From: Pluralibacter gergoviae ATCC 33028 = NBRC 105706
GTDB taxonomy: Bacteria; Pseudomonadota; Gammaproteobacteria; Enterobacterales; Enterobacteriaceae
NCBI RefSeq assembly: GCF_001598855.1
Contig: NZ_BCZS01000010.1
Span: forward strand, 103,357-167,356
Length of the DNA: 64,000 nucleotides
Direction: 5' to 3'
Both the position numbers and the translations under genes were made by a program. The notes below the pieces were generated by a model. The model did no database searches, was not told the DNA's origin, and saw only the letters and a list, made by a program, of their open reading frames with translations. Positions 35,229 to 45,416 of this stretch are shown in pieces. Within the stretch, counting starts at the first letter, position 1; every line of letters begins with the position of its first letter.

Positions 35229-36056
35229 GCGGGCAACGGGCTCATCAAGAGGAACGAGGCTCTCCCTGACGATCAGATGCAGCGGCGTTGCCCGGCGGGC
35301 GCCGTGGTGCAGAGGGAGCTTTCTGAGCTCTCCGCTAGCCAGCGCATCGGCGATCCGCTCTTCCGGCAGCCAGCCGTATCCTACCTGGGTCATTACCGCT
35401 TCCATCGCCGCATCTATTGTTGAGAAGGTCCAGCTATCACCCTCTGGCCGGAGCTGTCGATCGGCGATGCGGATCGCTGGCCAGTCGTTGAGCTGGTTTT
35501 CCGACAGCGGGGCAGGGAGCTGCAGAAGGGGGTGATGTTGATGTGCTACGGCGACGAAATCAACATTCATCAGCCATTCGCCGCGTCCGCCATTCAGCTG
35601 GCGACGGGTGAGCACCATTACATCGGCTTCGGCCAGCGTCGGCGCATCTTCGCTGATGCTTTCCAGTACCTCCGTCAGCCGGACCTGGATCTGCGGATAC
35701 TGCTGCTGGAACTGGCGCAGGATAGCGAACAGGCGGCGGCGGGGAAAGATACTATCGACCACCAGATCCAGCTGCGCCCTGGCGCCGTCGCGCAGCGTGG
35801 CCGCCCGGTTTTCCAGCCGGGTAAATGCCTGAAGCATCGGCTTTACCTGCCCCAGCAGCAGTTCACCTTGCTCCGTCAGCACGGCTTTTCTCCCCTCCTG
35901 GCGCAGCAGCGCCAGCCCCAGCCGCTCCTGCAGCAGCGACAGGTTATAGCTCACCGAGGACTGGCTGCGGTGGGTCTCTTCCGCAGCCCGGGCAAAGCTG
36001 CCCAGCGCCACCACTCTCTCCAGCAGCGCCCACTGCTCAAGGGTTGTCTTATGCAT
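35187..36056 (-). CDS. LysR-family transcriptional regulator, divergent from padC
   Basis: A 289-residue LTTR. The N-terminal winged helix (QWALLERVVALGSFARAAEETHRSQSSVSYNL split across the motif) has the usual S-Q-S-S-V-S-Y recognition helix, followed by a periplasmic-binding-like effector domain. It is divergent from a phenolic acid decarboxylase with a 99-nt gap, the classic arrangement for an LTTR controlling its neighbour, so it probably responds to hydroxycinnamic acids. The C-terminal end overlaps the crcB remnant. Confidence 0.83.
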   Translation of the reverse strand: MHKTTLEQWALLERVVALGSFARAAEETHRSQSSVSYNLSLLQERLGLALLRQEGRKAVLTEQGELLLGQVKPMLQAFTRLENRAATLRDGARAQLDLVVDSIFPRRRLFAILRQFQQQYPQIQVRLTEVLESISEDAPTLAEADVMVLTRRQLNGGRGEWLMNVDFVAVAHQHHPLLQLPAPLSENQLNDWPAIRIADRQLRPEGDSWTFSTIDAAMEAVMTQVGYGWLPEERIADALASGELRKLPLHHGARRATPLHLIVRESLVPLDEPVARLLALFKQAATPAT

Positions 36057-36155
36057 AATTTATCGAATTATTGAATGAGAATGAGTTAAAAATAGCGTTA
36101 TTAATTAAAAATTCAAGAGTGTAGCCTGTCTGTAACGCAACAGAGGAGACACAAT

Positions 36156-36662
36156 ATGAGCACTTTTGATAAACATGACCTGAGCAGCTTCGTTGGCAAA
36201 CACCTGGTTTATACCTACGATAACGGCTGGAACTACGAGCTGTACGTGAAAAACGATCGCACCGTCGATTACCGCATCCACAGCGGTATGGTCGGCAACC
36301 GCTGGGTCAAAGATCAGCGGGCGTATATCGTTCGCGTCGGGGAGAGCATCTATAAAATCTCCTGGACCGAGCCGACCGGCACTGACGTCAGCCTGATCGT
36401 CAATCTCGGAGACCGCTTGTTCCACGGCACCATCTTCTTCCCGCGCTGGGTGATGAACCACCCGCAGAGAACCGTCTGCTTCCAGAATGAGCACATTGCC
36501 GAGATGGAAACGTATCGTGATGCCGGCCCGGCCTATCCAACGGAAGTGATTGATGAATTCGCCACCCTGACCTTCGTGCGCGACTGCGGCGCGGACAACG
36601 ATGAGGTGATTAACTGCCCGGCCAGCGAGCTGCCGAAAGATTTTCCGGCAGGACTTAAATAA
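36156..36662 (+). CDS. padC: Phenolic acid decarboxylase
   Basis: A 168-residue cytoplasmic enzyme of the PAD family that decarboxylates ferulic, p-coumaric and caffeic acids to vinylphenols without a cofactor. The conserved core is visible as HLVYTYDNGWNYELYVKN, MVGNRWVKDQ, YKISWTEPTGT and FFPRWVMNHP, which supply the lipocalin-like barrel's catalytic Tyr, Arg and Glu. The length is usual for the family. It detoxifies plant phenolics, hinting at a plant- or soil-associated niche. It ends immediately before convergent acpT. Confidence 0.94.
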   Translation: MSTFDKHDLSSFVGKHLVYTYDNGWNYELYVKNDRTVDYRIHSGMVGNRWVKDQRAYIVRVGESIYKISWTEPTGTDVSLIVNLGDRLFHGTIFFPRWVMNHPQRTVCFQNEHIAEMETYRDAGPAYPTEVIDEFATLTFVRDCGADNDEVINCPASELPKDFPAGLK

Positions 36663-37244
36663 CTACGGCTCCACGATCTCAATCAGCGACGGCGTCAGCG
36701 CGAGCGGCGTTGCCGTACACGCCGCCAGGCTTACGCCCTCGTGCAGCAGGCTGCTCAGGTGACAGCCTCGCGGCGCGCTGCTGTCCATCGCCACTATCTG
36801 CCACACGCTGCCGCCGCGCTGCTTCACCATTGCCTCTTTGCGGGTCCAGATTTGCCAGAAGAGGTCGAGCCTGCCGGCATCGGCGGCCTGCTCCATCAGC
36901 GCATGTTCGCCGACGGTGAATACCGCATTTGCCAGCTGCTGCCACGTCGGATGCGGGCGCAAACGCTCGATGTCGCAGCCTACCGGCCCTTCATCGCTGA
37001 GCAGTAGAATGATCTCGTCGCCGCTGTGGCTGAGGTTAAACCACGGGCCGCGCGCTTTTTCAAATTCCGGTTTTCCCTGCTCGCCGTAGTGTACGGGCGG
37101 CAGCGGCGACACCGCGCGGCTGAGCAGCGCCCGCCCGGCAATCCAGGCGCTGTGGCGCGGGCCGGCGGGGGCCTGTGCCGCCAGCGCAGCCGGCAGGGCG
37201 GTCTGTGAAAGGGCCGAAATGCTTCCCAGAAACAGGCGGTACAT
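36663..37244 (-). CDS. acpT: 4'-phosphopantetheinyl transferase AcpT
   Basis: A 193-residue Sfp-type PPTase close to E. coli AcpT (195). The magnesium- and CoA-binding motifs are GCDIERL and WTRKEAMVKQRG (the WxxKEA motif). AcpT modifies carrier proteins outside fatty acid synthesis. In this genome the ceramide ACP 13 kb away is a plausible client, though this is inference. It is downstream of yhhT, as in E. coli. Confidence 0.93.
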   Translation of the reverse strand: MYRLFLGSISALSQTALPAALAAQAPAGPRHSAWIAGRALLSRAVSPLPPVHYGEQGKPEFEKARGPWFNLSHSGDEIILLLSDEGPVGCDIERLRPHPTWQQLANAVFTVGEHALMEQAADAGRLDLFWQIWTRKEAMVKQRGGSVWQIVAMDSSAPRGCHLSSLLHEGVSLAACTATPLALTPSLIEIVEP

Positions 37245-37348
37245 GCAAACTCCAGGCTATCAATGCAAAAAGGAACGCGTTTGTCTTTATTGGCCCGCGA
37301 CTTTCCCACAATGTGACGCCGATTACTACCGGATTGGCCGCATTTTGC

Positions 37349-38398
37349 TTAACCCGGCAGCCGACTCTTCGGCCGCCCGGGCCCCAGCAGGATAGCCAGC
37401 TTGCTGCCGCCCTGGGTGGTCTCCATCCAGATTTTGCATACGCTGGTCAGCGGTACCGACAGCAGCATACCTACCGGCCCCAGTAGCCAGCCCCAGACCA
37501 GCAGAGAGAGAAAGACCACCAGCGTAGACATTCCTAGTCTGTGACCCATCAGGCGCGGCTCGAGGATATTGCCCAGCAGCATATGCACCACCAGAAACAG
37601 CGCGCCGACCAGGGCGCACTCGTACCAGCCGTTGAACAGCAGGGCCTGCAGCATCGGCGGGATAGCGGAGATAACCGAACCGATATTCGGCACATAGTTG
37701 AGCAGAAACGCCAGTACGCCCCACATCAGGGCGAACTGTACGTCGAGCAGCAGCAGACCGAGCCATACCGTTACCCCGGTAAGCAGGCTGATGAAGGTCT
37801 TCAGCGCCAGATAGTGGCTGACGCCCTTGAGCGCGCGGTGGAGGCGGGCAATATGGATCTGCGGATTGACCAGCGCAAAGCGCATTTTGTAGGGGACGTG
37901 GCGCGCCTCGAACAGCATAAATACCACCGTCATCATCAGCAGCACCACGCTGACCATCGCCCCGGAGAGCTGGGTCATCATGGTGGTGGCGAAGGTCATC
38001 ATCCTGTCACCGTCGATGCGCTGCAGCAGGCGCTCGGGCGACATGTGCAGATGCAGGAACGGCAGCAGCTCCTGCAGTTCCAGCAGCTTTTTGGTCAGTT
38101 CGCGGTTATAGGTCGGCAGCAGCGCGGAGAAGTCGCTTAATGAGGCCGCCAGCACGCCGCCCAGCGCGGTCAGCACGCAGAGCATCACGAAAACGACAAT
38201 CGCAATGGCGGCGGGGCGCGAGACGCGGCGGCGCACAAACCAGGTCACCAGCGGGTTGAGGACGATGGCAAAAAAGAGCGCCAGCAGCAGCTGAACGATA
38301 ATATCGGCGGCGGCGTGAATGCCGGCCAGAATAACAACCAGGCACGCCAGTTTTAACAGAATATGCAGACCCGCTTTATCCGCGGCAGGGGTGGTCAT
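37349..38398 (-). CDS. yhhT: PerM/AI-2E family inner-membrane transporter
   Basis: A 349-residue polytopic protein of the AI-2 exporter/PerM family with about eight membrane segments and the C-terminal signature GNILEPRLMGHRLGMSTLVV. E. coli YhhT has the same length and the same position beside acpT. Its transport substrate has not been established. Confidence 0.93.
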   Translation of the reverse strand: MTTPAADKAGLHILLKLACLVVILAGIHAAADIIVQLLLALFFAIVLNPLVTWFVRRRVSRPAAIAIVVFVMLCVLTALGGVLAASLSDFSALLPTYNRELTKKLLELQELLPFLHLHMSPERLLQRIDGDRMMTFATTMMTQLSGAMVSVVLLMMTVVFMLFEARHVPYKMRFALVNPQIHIARLHRALKGVSHYLALKTFISLLTGVTVWLGLLLLDVQFALMWGVLAFLLNYVPNIGSVISAIPPMLQALLFNGWYECALVGALFLVVHMLLGNILEPRLMGHRLGMSTLVVFLSLLVWGWLLGPVGMLLSVPLTSVCKIWMETTQGGSKLAILLGPGRPKSRLPG

Positions 38399-38514
38399 AG
38401 GGACATCCTTATGAAAGGTAGTCCCTTAGTGTAGTGCGTGGCGCGCGGTTGACTATCGGAAAGTCAGCTGATTTTAACGGCCCGGCGAAACGGATTCACC
38501 GGGCGCGGGCGGGA

Positions 38515-40023
38515 TCAGGAGGCCAGGCAGAGTTTGCCTTTTTCGATATTCTGCACCAGCCACTGGGAGATGCGCGACTGCTGGTCGGCATTCAGCCACA
38601 TGCCCTGCTTGGTGCGGCGCCAGATGGCGTCGTCGAGGCGGCGCACCCATTCGTGCTCGACCAGGTAGCGCAGCTCGGCCTCGTAGAACTCGTGGCCGAA
38701 ATCTTCGCCGAGGTCGGCCAGCGTTTTGGCCTCGCCGAGCAGGACTTCGCTGTTACTGCCGTAGGTGCGGGCATAGTGGCGCGCCAGGCTCTCGCTGATA
38801 AACGGATAGCGGCGGCGCAGCTTCGCGGCGTAGTCGTCGCGGCTGCCGCCCAGTTCGCCGCCCGGCAGCACGGCCTCTTTGGTCCACGCCGGGCCGATAC
38901 CTTTATAGTACGGAGTCAGTTTTTCCAGCGCGTGCTCAGCCAGCTTGCGATAGGTGGTCAGCTTGCCGCCGAATACCGACAGCAGCGGCGCCTGGCCGTT
39001 CACGTCGTGCACGTCGAGGGTGTAGTCGCGGGTGATGGCCTGCGGCGAATCGGACTCGTCGTCGCACAGCGGACGCACGCCGGAGTAGGTCCAGACAATA
39101 TCGTCCCGCCCCAGCTGCTTTTTAAAGTGCGCATTATAGACTTTCAGCAGATAGCTGATTTCGCCTTCGTCGATCTCGACGTTCTTCGGATCGCCTTTGT
39201 ACTCCTGATCGGTGGTGCCGATGATCGAAAACTCGTCCATCCACGGAATAACAAACACGATGCGCTTATCTTCGTTCTGCAGAATATAGGCCTGCTTCTG
39301 GGTGTGGACGCGCGGCACCACGATATGGCTGCCTTTGATCAGGCGAATGCCGTACGGCGACGGCAGATGCATCCCTTCGTCGAAGAAGTGCTTCACCCAC
39401 GGGCCGGTGGCGTTAACCAGGCCGCGGGCCTGCCAGGTGTGCTTCTTACCGGTATCAATATCTTCAGCCTCGACGATCCACAGGCCGTTTTCGCGGCGGG
39501 CGGAGGTGGCGCGGGTGCGGGTCAGCACTTCACCGCCTTTCTTCACCACCATCTGGGCGTTGGCGAGCACCATGCGGGCGTCGTCGACCCAGCAGTCGGA
39601 GTATTCAAAGCCGCGGGTGATCTCAGGCTTCAGCACCGACTCTTCGCCGAAGCGCAGGCCGGTAGAGCCGGGCAGGCTGGTACGTTTGCCGAGGTGGTCG
39701 TACATAAACAGGCCGATGCGGATCATCCACGCCGGGCGCAGATGCGGGCGGTGCGGCAGGCGAAAGCGCATCGGGAAGGCGATGTGGGGGGCCATTTTGA
39801 GCAGGACTTCGCGCTCGGCCAGCGCTTCGCTGACCAAGCGAAACTCGTAATGTTCGAGATAGCGCAGGCCGCCGTGGATCAGTTTAGAGCTGGCGCTCGA
39901 GGTCGCACAGGCAAGATCCTGCGCTTCCAGCATCAGCACAGACAGCCCGCGCCCGGCGGCATCAACCGCGATACCGGCACCGTTGATGCCACCGCCTATC
40001 ACAATCAGATCTTTGGTTTCCAT
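38515..40023 (-). CDS. glpD: Aerobic glycerol-3-phosphate dehydrogenase
   Basis: A 502-residue membrane-associated flavoprotein that oxidises sn-glycerol-3-phosphate to dihydroxyacetone phosphate and passes electrons to ubiquinone. The FAD-binding DLIVIGGGINGAGIAVDAAG opens the protein, and SSKLIHGGLRYLE and LSVFGGKLTTYRKLAEHAL are family signatures. It has the same length as E. coli GlpD (501). It is controlled by GlpR from the operator just upstream. Confidence 0.97.
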   Translation of the reverse strand: METKDLIVIGGGINGAGIAVDAAGRGLSVLMLEAQDLACATSSASSKLIHGGLRYLEHYEFRLVSEALAEREVLLKMAPHIAFPMRFRLPHRPHLRPAWMIRIGLFMYDHLGKRTSLPGSTGLRFGEESVLKPEITRGFEYSDCWVDDARMVLANAQMVVKKGGEVLTRTRATSARRENGLWIVEAEDIDTGKKHTWQARGLVNATGPWVKHFFDEGMHLPSPYGIRLIKGSHIVVPRVHTQKQAYILQNEDKRIVFVIPWMDEFSIIGTTDQEYKGDPKNVEIDEGEISYLLKVYNAHFKKQLGRDDIVWTYSGVRPLCDDESDSPQAITRDYTLDVHDVNGQAPLLSVFGGKLTTYRKLAEHALEKLTPYYKGIGPAWTKEAVLPGGELGGSRDDYAAKLRRRYPFISESLARHYARTYGSNSEVLLGEAKTLADLGEDFGHEFYEAELRYLVEHEWVRRLDDAIWRRTKQGMWLNADQQSRISQWLVQNIEKGKLCLAS

Positions 40024-40057
40024 GCTCAGTCCTCGTGCGCTTTCGTTTCAGCTCATA

Positions 40058-40077
40058 AATGTTCGTTATCGCTCAAT
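40058..40077 (-). promoter_or_regulatory. GlpR operator of glpD
   Basis: AATGTTCGTTATCGCTCAAT reads on the glpD strand as ATTGAGCGATAACGAACATT, closely matching the GlpR half-site pattern ATGTTCG/CGAACAT. It lies about 35 nt before the glpD start. Confidence 0.75.
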
Positions 40078-40122
40078 ATAGCAAAAAAACGCGCACTTGG
40101 TAACATCGAAAAAACATTTCAG

Positions 40123-40138
40123 AGTGATGCATGTAACA
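40123..40138. promoter_or_regulatory. Probable CRP site between glpD and glpE
   Basis: AGTGATGCATGTAACA fits TGTGA-N6-TCACA at 7 of 10 core positions and lies between the divergent genes. Both are catabolite-controlled in E. coli. Confidence 0.5.
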
Positions 40139-40237
40139 AATTAGCGTTTCACTGGCTCCTGAAAGTACACTTGGCGGTAGACTGTTGCCGGATTCTGTCC
40201 CGCGCCACCCACCTGTATATAAAAGAAAGAGAGCACC

Positions 40238-40564
40238 ATGGATCAGTTTGCATGTATTAACGTTGAAGAAGCCCATCAGAAGCTGCAGCAGGGGCTGGCG
40301 GTGATGGTGGATATCCGCGACCCGCAAAGCTACGCCCTCGGGCACGCGCCCGGCGCGTTTCACCTGACCAACGATACGCTGGGCGCGTTTATGCGCGAAA
40401 ATGACTTCGAGCAGCCGGTGATGGTGATGTGCTACCACGGCAACAGCAGCAAGGGGGCGGCCCAGTATCTGCTCCAGCAGGGCTATGACCAGGTCTACAG
40501 CATTGACGGCGGATTCGATGCCTGGCACCGACATTTTCCGGCCGAAGTGGCGCACGGGAGCTAA
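40238..40564 (+). CDS. glpE: Thiosulfate sulfurtransferase (single-domain rhodanese)
   Basis: A 108-residue rhodanese. The catalytic cysteine is in [13 protein letters not shown]. It transfers sulfane sulfur from thiosulfate to cyanide or thioredoxin-like acceptors in vitro. It has the same length as E. coli GlpE and is the first gene of glpEGR, divergent from glpD. Confidence 0.96.
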   Translation: MDQFACINVEEAHQKLQQGLAVMVDIRDPQSYALGHAPGAFHLTNDTLGAFMRENDFEQPVMVMCYHGNSSKGAAQYLLQQGYDQVYSIDGGFDAWHRHFPAEVAHGS

Positions 40565-40609
40565 GACGGTATACTGTCCCCTTTTGTGTGGAATAAGCGA
40601 CAACCCCGT

Positions 40610-41440
40610 ATGTTGATGATTACCTCTTTTGCCAACCCGCGCGTTGCCCAGGCGTTTGTCGACTATATGGCAACCCAGGGTGTTATCCTGACGATTCAGC
40701 AACATACCCAAACCGATATCTGGCTCGCCGACGAAAGCCAGGCCTCCCGCGTTCAGGATGAGCTGCAGCGCTTTTTAGAAAACCCGGCCGATCCGCGCTA
40801 CCTGGCGGCGAGCTGGCAGTCGGGCAATACCCAAAGCGGCCTGCGCTACCAGCGCTACCCGTTTCTCGCCACCCTCAAAAGCAACGCCGGTCCCTTTACC
40901 TGGACCATTACTGTCGCCTGTATCGCGGTATTTATCCTGATGAATATCGTCGGCGATCAGGCGGTGATGATCTGGCTGGCGTGGCCCTATGATGCGGAGC
41001 TGCAGTTCGAGGCCTGGCGCTACTTTACCCACATTTTCATGCACTTCTCGCTGATGCATATCCTCTTCAACCTTCTGTGGTGGTGGTATCTCGGCGGCAT
41101 GGTCGAGAAGCGTCTCGGCAGCGGTAAGCTGGTGGTCATCACGGTGATTAGCGCGCTGCTCAGCGGCTTTATGCAGCACAAATTCGGCGGGCCGTGGTTT
41201 GGCGGCCTCTCCGGCGTGGTGTATGCGCTGATGGGCTATGCCTGGCTGCGCGGCGAGCGCGACCCGCAGAGCGGCATCTTCCTGCAGCGGGGGCTTATTC
41301 TCTTCTCGCTGATCTGGCTGGTCGCGGGCTGGTTTAATGTTTTCGGCATGTCGATTGCCAATGGCGCCCACCTTGCCGGACTGGTGGTGGGGCTGGCGAT
41401 GGCCTTTGCCGATACGCTTAATGTGCGAAAACGAACATAA
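40610..41440 (+). CDS. glpG: Rhomboid intramembrane serine protease
   Basis: A 276-residue inner-membrane protease of the same length as E. coli GlpG. The catalytic pair is visible as the serine in [12 protein letters not shown] and the histidine in [11 protein letters not shown]; the oxyanion-side [19 protein letters not shown] is typical. A cytoplasmic domain fills residues 1-90. The start at 40610 gives [14 protein letters not shown]; the frame opens at 40586, but that would add eight residues not found in the family. Confidence 0.97.
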   Translation: MLMITSFANPRVAQAFVDYMATQGVILTIQQHTQTDIWLADESQASRVQDELQRFLENPADPRYLAASWQSGNTQSGLRYQRYPFLATLKSNAGPFTWTITVACIAVFILMNIVGDQAVMIWLAWPYDAELQFEAWRYFTHIFMHFSLMHILFNLLWWWYLGGMVEKRLGSGKLVVITVISALLSGFMQHKFGGPWFGGLSGVVYALMGYAWLRGERDPQSGIFLQRGLILFSLIWLVAGWFNVFGMSIANGAHLAGLVVGLAMAFADTLNVRKRT

Positions 41441-41456
41441 TATTCAGGGTCTTTTG

Positions 41457-42215
41457 ATGAAACAAACGCAGCGTCACGACGCCATAATTGAGCTGGTTAA
41501 GCGGCAGGGCTACGTCAGCACCGAAGAGCTGGTCGAGCAGTTCGCCGTCAGCCCGCAGACCATTCGCCGGGACTTAAACGACCTGGCCGATCAGCAGATG
41601 ATCCTGCGCCACCACGGCGGCGCGGCGCTGCCGTCCAGTTCGGTGAATACCTCATGGCACGACCGTAAAGCGACGCTGACGGCGGAGAAAGAGCGCATTG
41701 CCCGCAAGGTGGCCAGCCAGATCCCCAACGGCTCGGCGCTGTTTATTGATATCGGCACCACGCCGGAGGCGGTGGCCCACGCGCTGCTCGGCCACGCCGA
41801 TCTGCGGGTGGTCACCAACAATCTCAACGTTGCTAACACCCTGATGGCGAAAGAGGATTTCCGCGTGATCCTCGCCGGTGGGGAGCTGCGCAGCCGCGAC
41901 GGCGGCATTATTGGCGAAGCGACGATGGACTTTATCTCCCAGTTCCGCCTCGATTACGGCATTCTCGGGATCAGCGGCATCGACAGCGATGGCTCGCTGC
42001 TGGAGTTTGACTATCACGAGATGCGCACCAAGCGGGCGATTATCGACAACTCTCGCCACGTGATGCTGGTGGTTGACCACTCCAAGTTCGGGCGCAACGC
42101 GATGGTCAATATGGGCAGCATCAGCATGGTCGATGCGGTTTACACCGACGTGATGCCGCCCGCCGGGGTGATGCGAGTCATCACTGAACACAGCATCCAG
42201 TTGGAGCTGTGCTAG
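41457..42215 (+). CDS. glpR: DeoR-family repressor of the glp regulon
   Basis: A 252-residue glycerol-3-phosphate-responsive repressor identical in length to E. coli GlpR. It has the DeoR-type N-terminal helix-turn-helix (VSTEELVEQFAVSPQTIRRDLND) and a sugar-phosphate-binding domain. It starts 16 nt after glpG; the start at 41457 is preferred over longer in-frame starts that lie inside glpG. Its stop abuts the malT stop on the other strand with no spacer and no visible terminator. Confidence 0.96.
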   Translation: MKQTQRHDAIIELVKRQGYVSTEELVEQFAVSPQTIRRDLNDLADQQMILRHHGGAALPSSSVNTSWHDRKATLTAEKERIARKVASQIPNGSALFIDIGTTPEAVAHALLGHADLRVVTNNLNVANTLMAKEDFRVILAGGELRSRDGGIIGEATMDFISQFRLDYGILGISGIDSDGSLLEFDYHEMRTKRAIIDNSRHVMLVVDHSKFGRNAMVNMGSISMVDAVYTDVMPPAGVMRVITEHSIQLELC

Positions 42216-44921
42216 CTAAACGCCGTAGCCCATCATTTTCAGCAGCTGCTGGGCGTGCTGCACCGCATCCTGACGGTGCGCCACGCCGAGCTTCTGGTAC
42301 AGATTGCGGATGTGGGTTTTGATGGTGGTGGCCGCCACGTCCAGCTCGCCGGCAATCTGGTCATTGCTGTAGCCGGAGTAGATAAGCCCCAGAACCTGCC
42401 ACTCGCGCTGGGTCAGCGGGCTGGTGCGGATAAGCTCCGGCACCTGCGGGTGGTTAAGCAGCCGCTCGACAAAATTCTCATCAAAGTGGGCGAACTTGTG
42501 CCGGTGGTGCTGATTAATCTCGCGCAGGATGCGCTGGGCGCGGTGCTGTTCCAGCTCCGGCAGGTTGCCCAGCTGCAGCAGCTGGCGCAGCTGCTGCGCC
42601 ATCGCCTCGCCTTCAATCACGAAGTGGCTGATAAAACCGGTGCGGTTAGCCAGCGCCAGCGCCTCCATCAGTACGCGCTGGGCATCGTTTTTACGGCCCG
42701 CCTGCCAGTAAAGCTGGTTAAGCAGCAGCAGGTTGCGGTTGAGATCGCTCATCAGGCGCAGGGCGCCGGCGTTTTCATTCAGCTCTTCCAGCACTATCTC
42801 CGCTGACTCAAACTCCCCGAGCAGGATCTGCGCCCTGGCGATGTTGCGCCACTGGGTCTGCAGGAAGTGATTGTTGGCAAAGGCCGGCTTCGGCGTCTGC
42901 CGCAGCCAGTTGGCCGCCGCCTTCAGATCGCCGGTCATCTGCCAGTAGATCACCCGCACTTTATCGGCGTTGGAGACCCAGTCGCTGTGGTACTGGCCGT
43001 TGCCGAGCAGGTTTTCCAGCCGGTTGAGGTGGTTGCGGGCGTTGTCGAGGTTGCCCCGCGCCAGCGAGCTCTGCACCAGCAGCGCCAGGCACTGCAGCTG
43101 CTGCTGCGGCTGGTAGCTGGCGAGTACTTCCATACCGTGGCGGGCGCTGAATTCAGCCTCATCAAGCCGCGCCCAGGCCCACAGCAGCTGGGCGCGGATG
43201 CGCAGCAGGAACTCGTGCATCGGCAGCTGTTCCAGATGCTGGTCGCGGACCAGCTGGAAGCCTTTCTCCTGGGATTCCCACGCCGCCTGCAGGAAGCCCT
43301 GGGCAAAGAGAATTTCGCTCTGCTGAATGAGGCTCCACAGGGCGTAATGCCAGACCTCGTGGCGGCGGGCCATCTGCTCGGTCTGCTGCATCACCCTCAG
43401 GGACGGGCTCAGTTTGCCCCGGCAGTGCAGCACCTCGCCGTGCACCGACGTGGCGACGATGCGGCTGTAGTAGCTGGCGAGCGGCAGTTCGGCGAGGGCG
43501 ACCATTGACAGCCGGTCCGCCTCGTCCTGGTTGCCGTCGTTGATGGCGACCTGGGCGCGCAGGGCGTTAAAGTCGCCGTGCAGGGAGGCATCCATCTCGC
43601 CCTGCATCTCCTCCTCGACGCGGGCCAGCAGGGTATTGACCTCGCTGTAGCGGTGCTGGCTCTGCATCAGCCACGCCTGCAGCAGCACCAGGCGCGGGTT
43701 TTCCAGCAGGCTCTCCCAGGGTAACGCCGCGAGAGAAGCCTCCAGCAGCGACAGTTCGCTGTGGTGGAACAGCCCCCAGGCGTGATTGAGCAGAATGTCG
43801 CGCAGCATTGCGGCATCGCCCGCAGACAGCGCGTGGTGTATGGCCTCGCTCGGATAGCCCTGCGCCATCCAGCCTTCGGCGGCGGCGCGGTGGATCTCCG
43901 GCAGCTCGGTGGCCAGTTCCCACTGGCAGCGCTGGCGCAGGAAGCTGCCGAACAGCGGATGGTAGCTGAACCACTCGCCGGAGTTGTCCATGCGCTGTAA
44001 AAATAGCCCCTGGCGCTCTACGTCCTCCAGCCGCATCTGGCCGTTCTCTTCCCCGGTGACCCGGACGATCAGCGCATCGTTCATCGAGCGCAGCAGCGCG
44101 CTTTTCAGCAGAAAATTGCGGGTAGGGCCATCGACGTTGTCCAGCACTTCGTCCACCAGGTAGTCTGACAGGTGGCTGGCATTAATGCCGGAGAGGCGGC
44201 GTGCGGACTGGTGCACCGCGCTGCTGTCCTGGCGCGCCGAGAGGGCAATCAGCTGTAGCGCCGTCGCCCAGCCCGCCACGTCGTCGCAGACCCGGCCTAT
44301 CTCCACCTCTTCAATAGGCGAACGCAGGCGGCAGTCGAAGAACTGTTTGGCCTCCTGATGGTTAAACGCCAGCTGCTGGCTGCCAATCTCCAGCAGTTGC
44401 TCCCGCACCCGCAGATTAGCGATGCCGAGCTGGGGCAGATTACGCGACAGGACCACCAGGGTCATATTCTCCGGCTGGTGGCGCAGGAAAAAGCGCATTG
44501 CGTCGTGGATAACCGGATTAACGATCAGGTGATAGTCGTCGATCACCAGGAACAGCGGGCGCTGCCAGCTGTTCAGCTCGATAAATAGCTGCGAGAAGAG
44601 TGAGGTGAGGCTGGCATACTGACGCTTTTGTACCATGGTTTCACTGGCGGTGCAGTGGCCGCCCGTCGCCTGCTGCACGGCGGCGACAAGATAGCTGGCG
44701 AAGCGCTCCTGCTGGTTATCGCCGTCATCCAGTGAGAACCAGCCCAGGCCGCTTTTTTCCGCCGCCCACTGCGAAATGAGGGTTGTTTTGCCATAGCCTG
44801 CCGGGCTGGTGATCAGCGCCAGCCGGTAATTGTTCGCGCCGGACAGCTTGGTCAGCAGCCGCTCACGGATCACAGTGTGATCCAGGCGAACCGGGCGACT
44901 TAATTTGGACGGAATCAACAT
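42216..44921 (-). CDS. malT: ATP-dependent transcriptional activator of the maltose regulon
   Basis: A 901-residue STAND ATPase with the same length as E. coli MalT. It has an N-terminal Walker A ([10 protein letters not shown]), Walker B-like LFLVIDDYH, a central superhelical TPR-type domain that binds maltotriose, and a C-terminal LuxR-type helix-turn-helix ([20 protein letters not shown]). It activates malPQ and other mal operons at MalT boxes. It is divergent from malP, with a CRP site in the shared region. Confidence 0.97.
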   Translation of the reverse strand: MLIPSKLSRPVRLDHTVIRERLLTKLSGANNYRLALITSPAGYGKTTLISQWAAEKSGLGWFSLDDGDNQQERFASYLVAAVQQATGGHCTASETMVQKRQYASLTSLFSQLFIELNSWQRPLFLVIDDYHLIVNPVIHDAMRFFLRHQPENMTLVVLSRNLPQLGIANLRVREQLLEIGSQQLAFNHQEAKQFFDCRLRSPIEEVEIGRVCDDVAGWATALQLIALSARQDSSAVHQSARRLSGINASHLSDYLVDEVLDNVDGPTRNFLLKSALLRSMNDALIVRVTGEENGQMRLEDVERQGLFLQRMDNSGEWFSYHPLFGSFLRQRCQWELATELPEIHRAAAEGWMAQGYPSEAIHHALSAGDAAMLRDILLNHAWGLFHHSELSLLEASLAALPWESLLENPRLVLLQAWLMQSQHRYSEVNTLLARVEEEMQGEMDASLHGDFNALRAQVAINDGNQDEADRLSMVALAELPLASYYSRIVATSVHGEVLHCRGKLSPSLRVMQQTEQMARRHEVWHYALWSLIQQSEILFAQGFLQAAWESQEKGFQLVRDQHLEQLPMHEFLLRIRAQLLWAWARLDEAEFSARHGMEVLASYQPQQQLQCLALLVQSSLARGNLDNARNHLNRLENLLGNGQYHSDWVSNADKVRVIYWQMTGDLKAAANWLRQTPKPAFANNHFLQTQWRNIARAQILLGEFESAEIVLEELNENAGALRLMSDLNRNLLLLNQLYWQAGRKNDAQRVLMEALALANRTGFISHFVIEGEAMAQQLRQLLQLGNLPELEQHRAQRILREINQHHRHKFAHFDENFVERLLNHPQVPELIRTSPLTQREWQVLGLIYSGYSNDQIAGELDVAATTIKTHIRNLYQKLGVAHRQDAVQHAQQLLKMMGYGV

Positions 44922-45416
44922 AGGTTTATCACTTCACTGTGAGAAAAAAGCCTGTCTGGATCCAAACTGGCTGCGCCAACGACGCTTGGGGGAGTAGGCT
45001 TAAGGAGTTTTTTTGAGCTTCGTAATTAATGGCCATAAAGTCGGATATATGGCGAGTTATTGCAAGTTATGTCCGAATTTGATGTCCATGAATTTGCACT
45101 CTGTCACAAATATTAACGAATAGTAAATAAAACCCTGAAACCGGTGCCAGCGCGCATGGTTGCTGGTTTTGTAAGGTTAAGCAATTGTTAGCAAGTCGGC
45201 TTTGTTTGCCGGGACGATGTGGCGCACTATGTGGCGCAATGGCAGGAAAGTATTAGCGGGCAAATCTTACGCATTCCGCTAACGTTATAGTGGCGAAGAT
45301 CACACTTTACGCTCATCCCCGCCGCTCCTCCCCGGTGAATCCCCGCCGGGATGAGGACGGCGGCGGCTCTGACTGACACACTAGCGCCAGTGTTTTAGCT
45401 AACAGGATTGATGCAT
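44922..45416. promoter_or_regulatory. malT-malP divergent regulatory region
   Basis: 495 nt without a gene. A CRP site lies at 45091-45108; on the malT strand it reads TTTGTGACAGAGTGCAAATT, very like the E. coli malT CRP site. Three MalT boxes (consensus GGGGAKGAGG) precede malP: GCTCATCCCC at 45311-45320 and GCTCCTCCCC at 45324-45333 in reverse orientation, and CGGGATGAGG at 45347-45356 in forward orientation. This is the expected layout for cAMP-CRP control of malT and MalT activation of malPQ. Confidence 0.85.
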
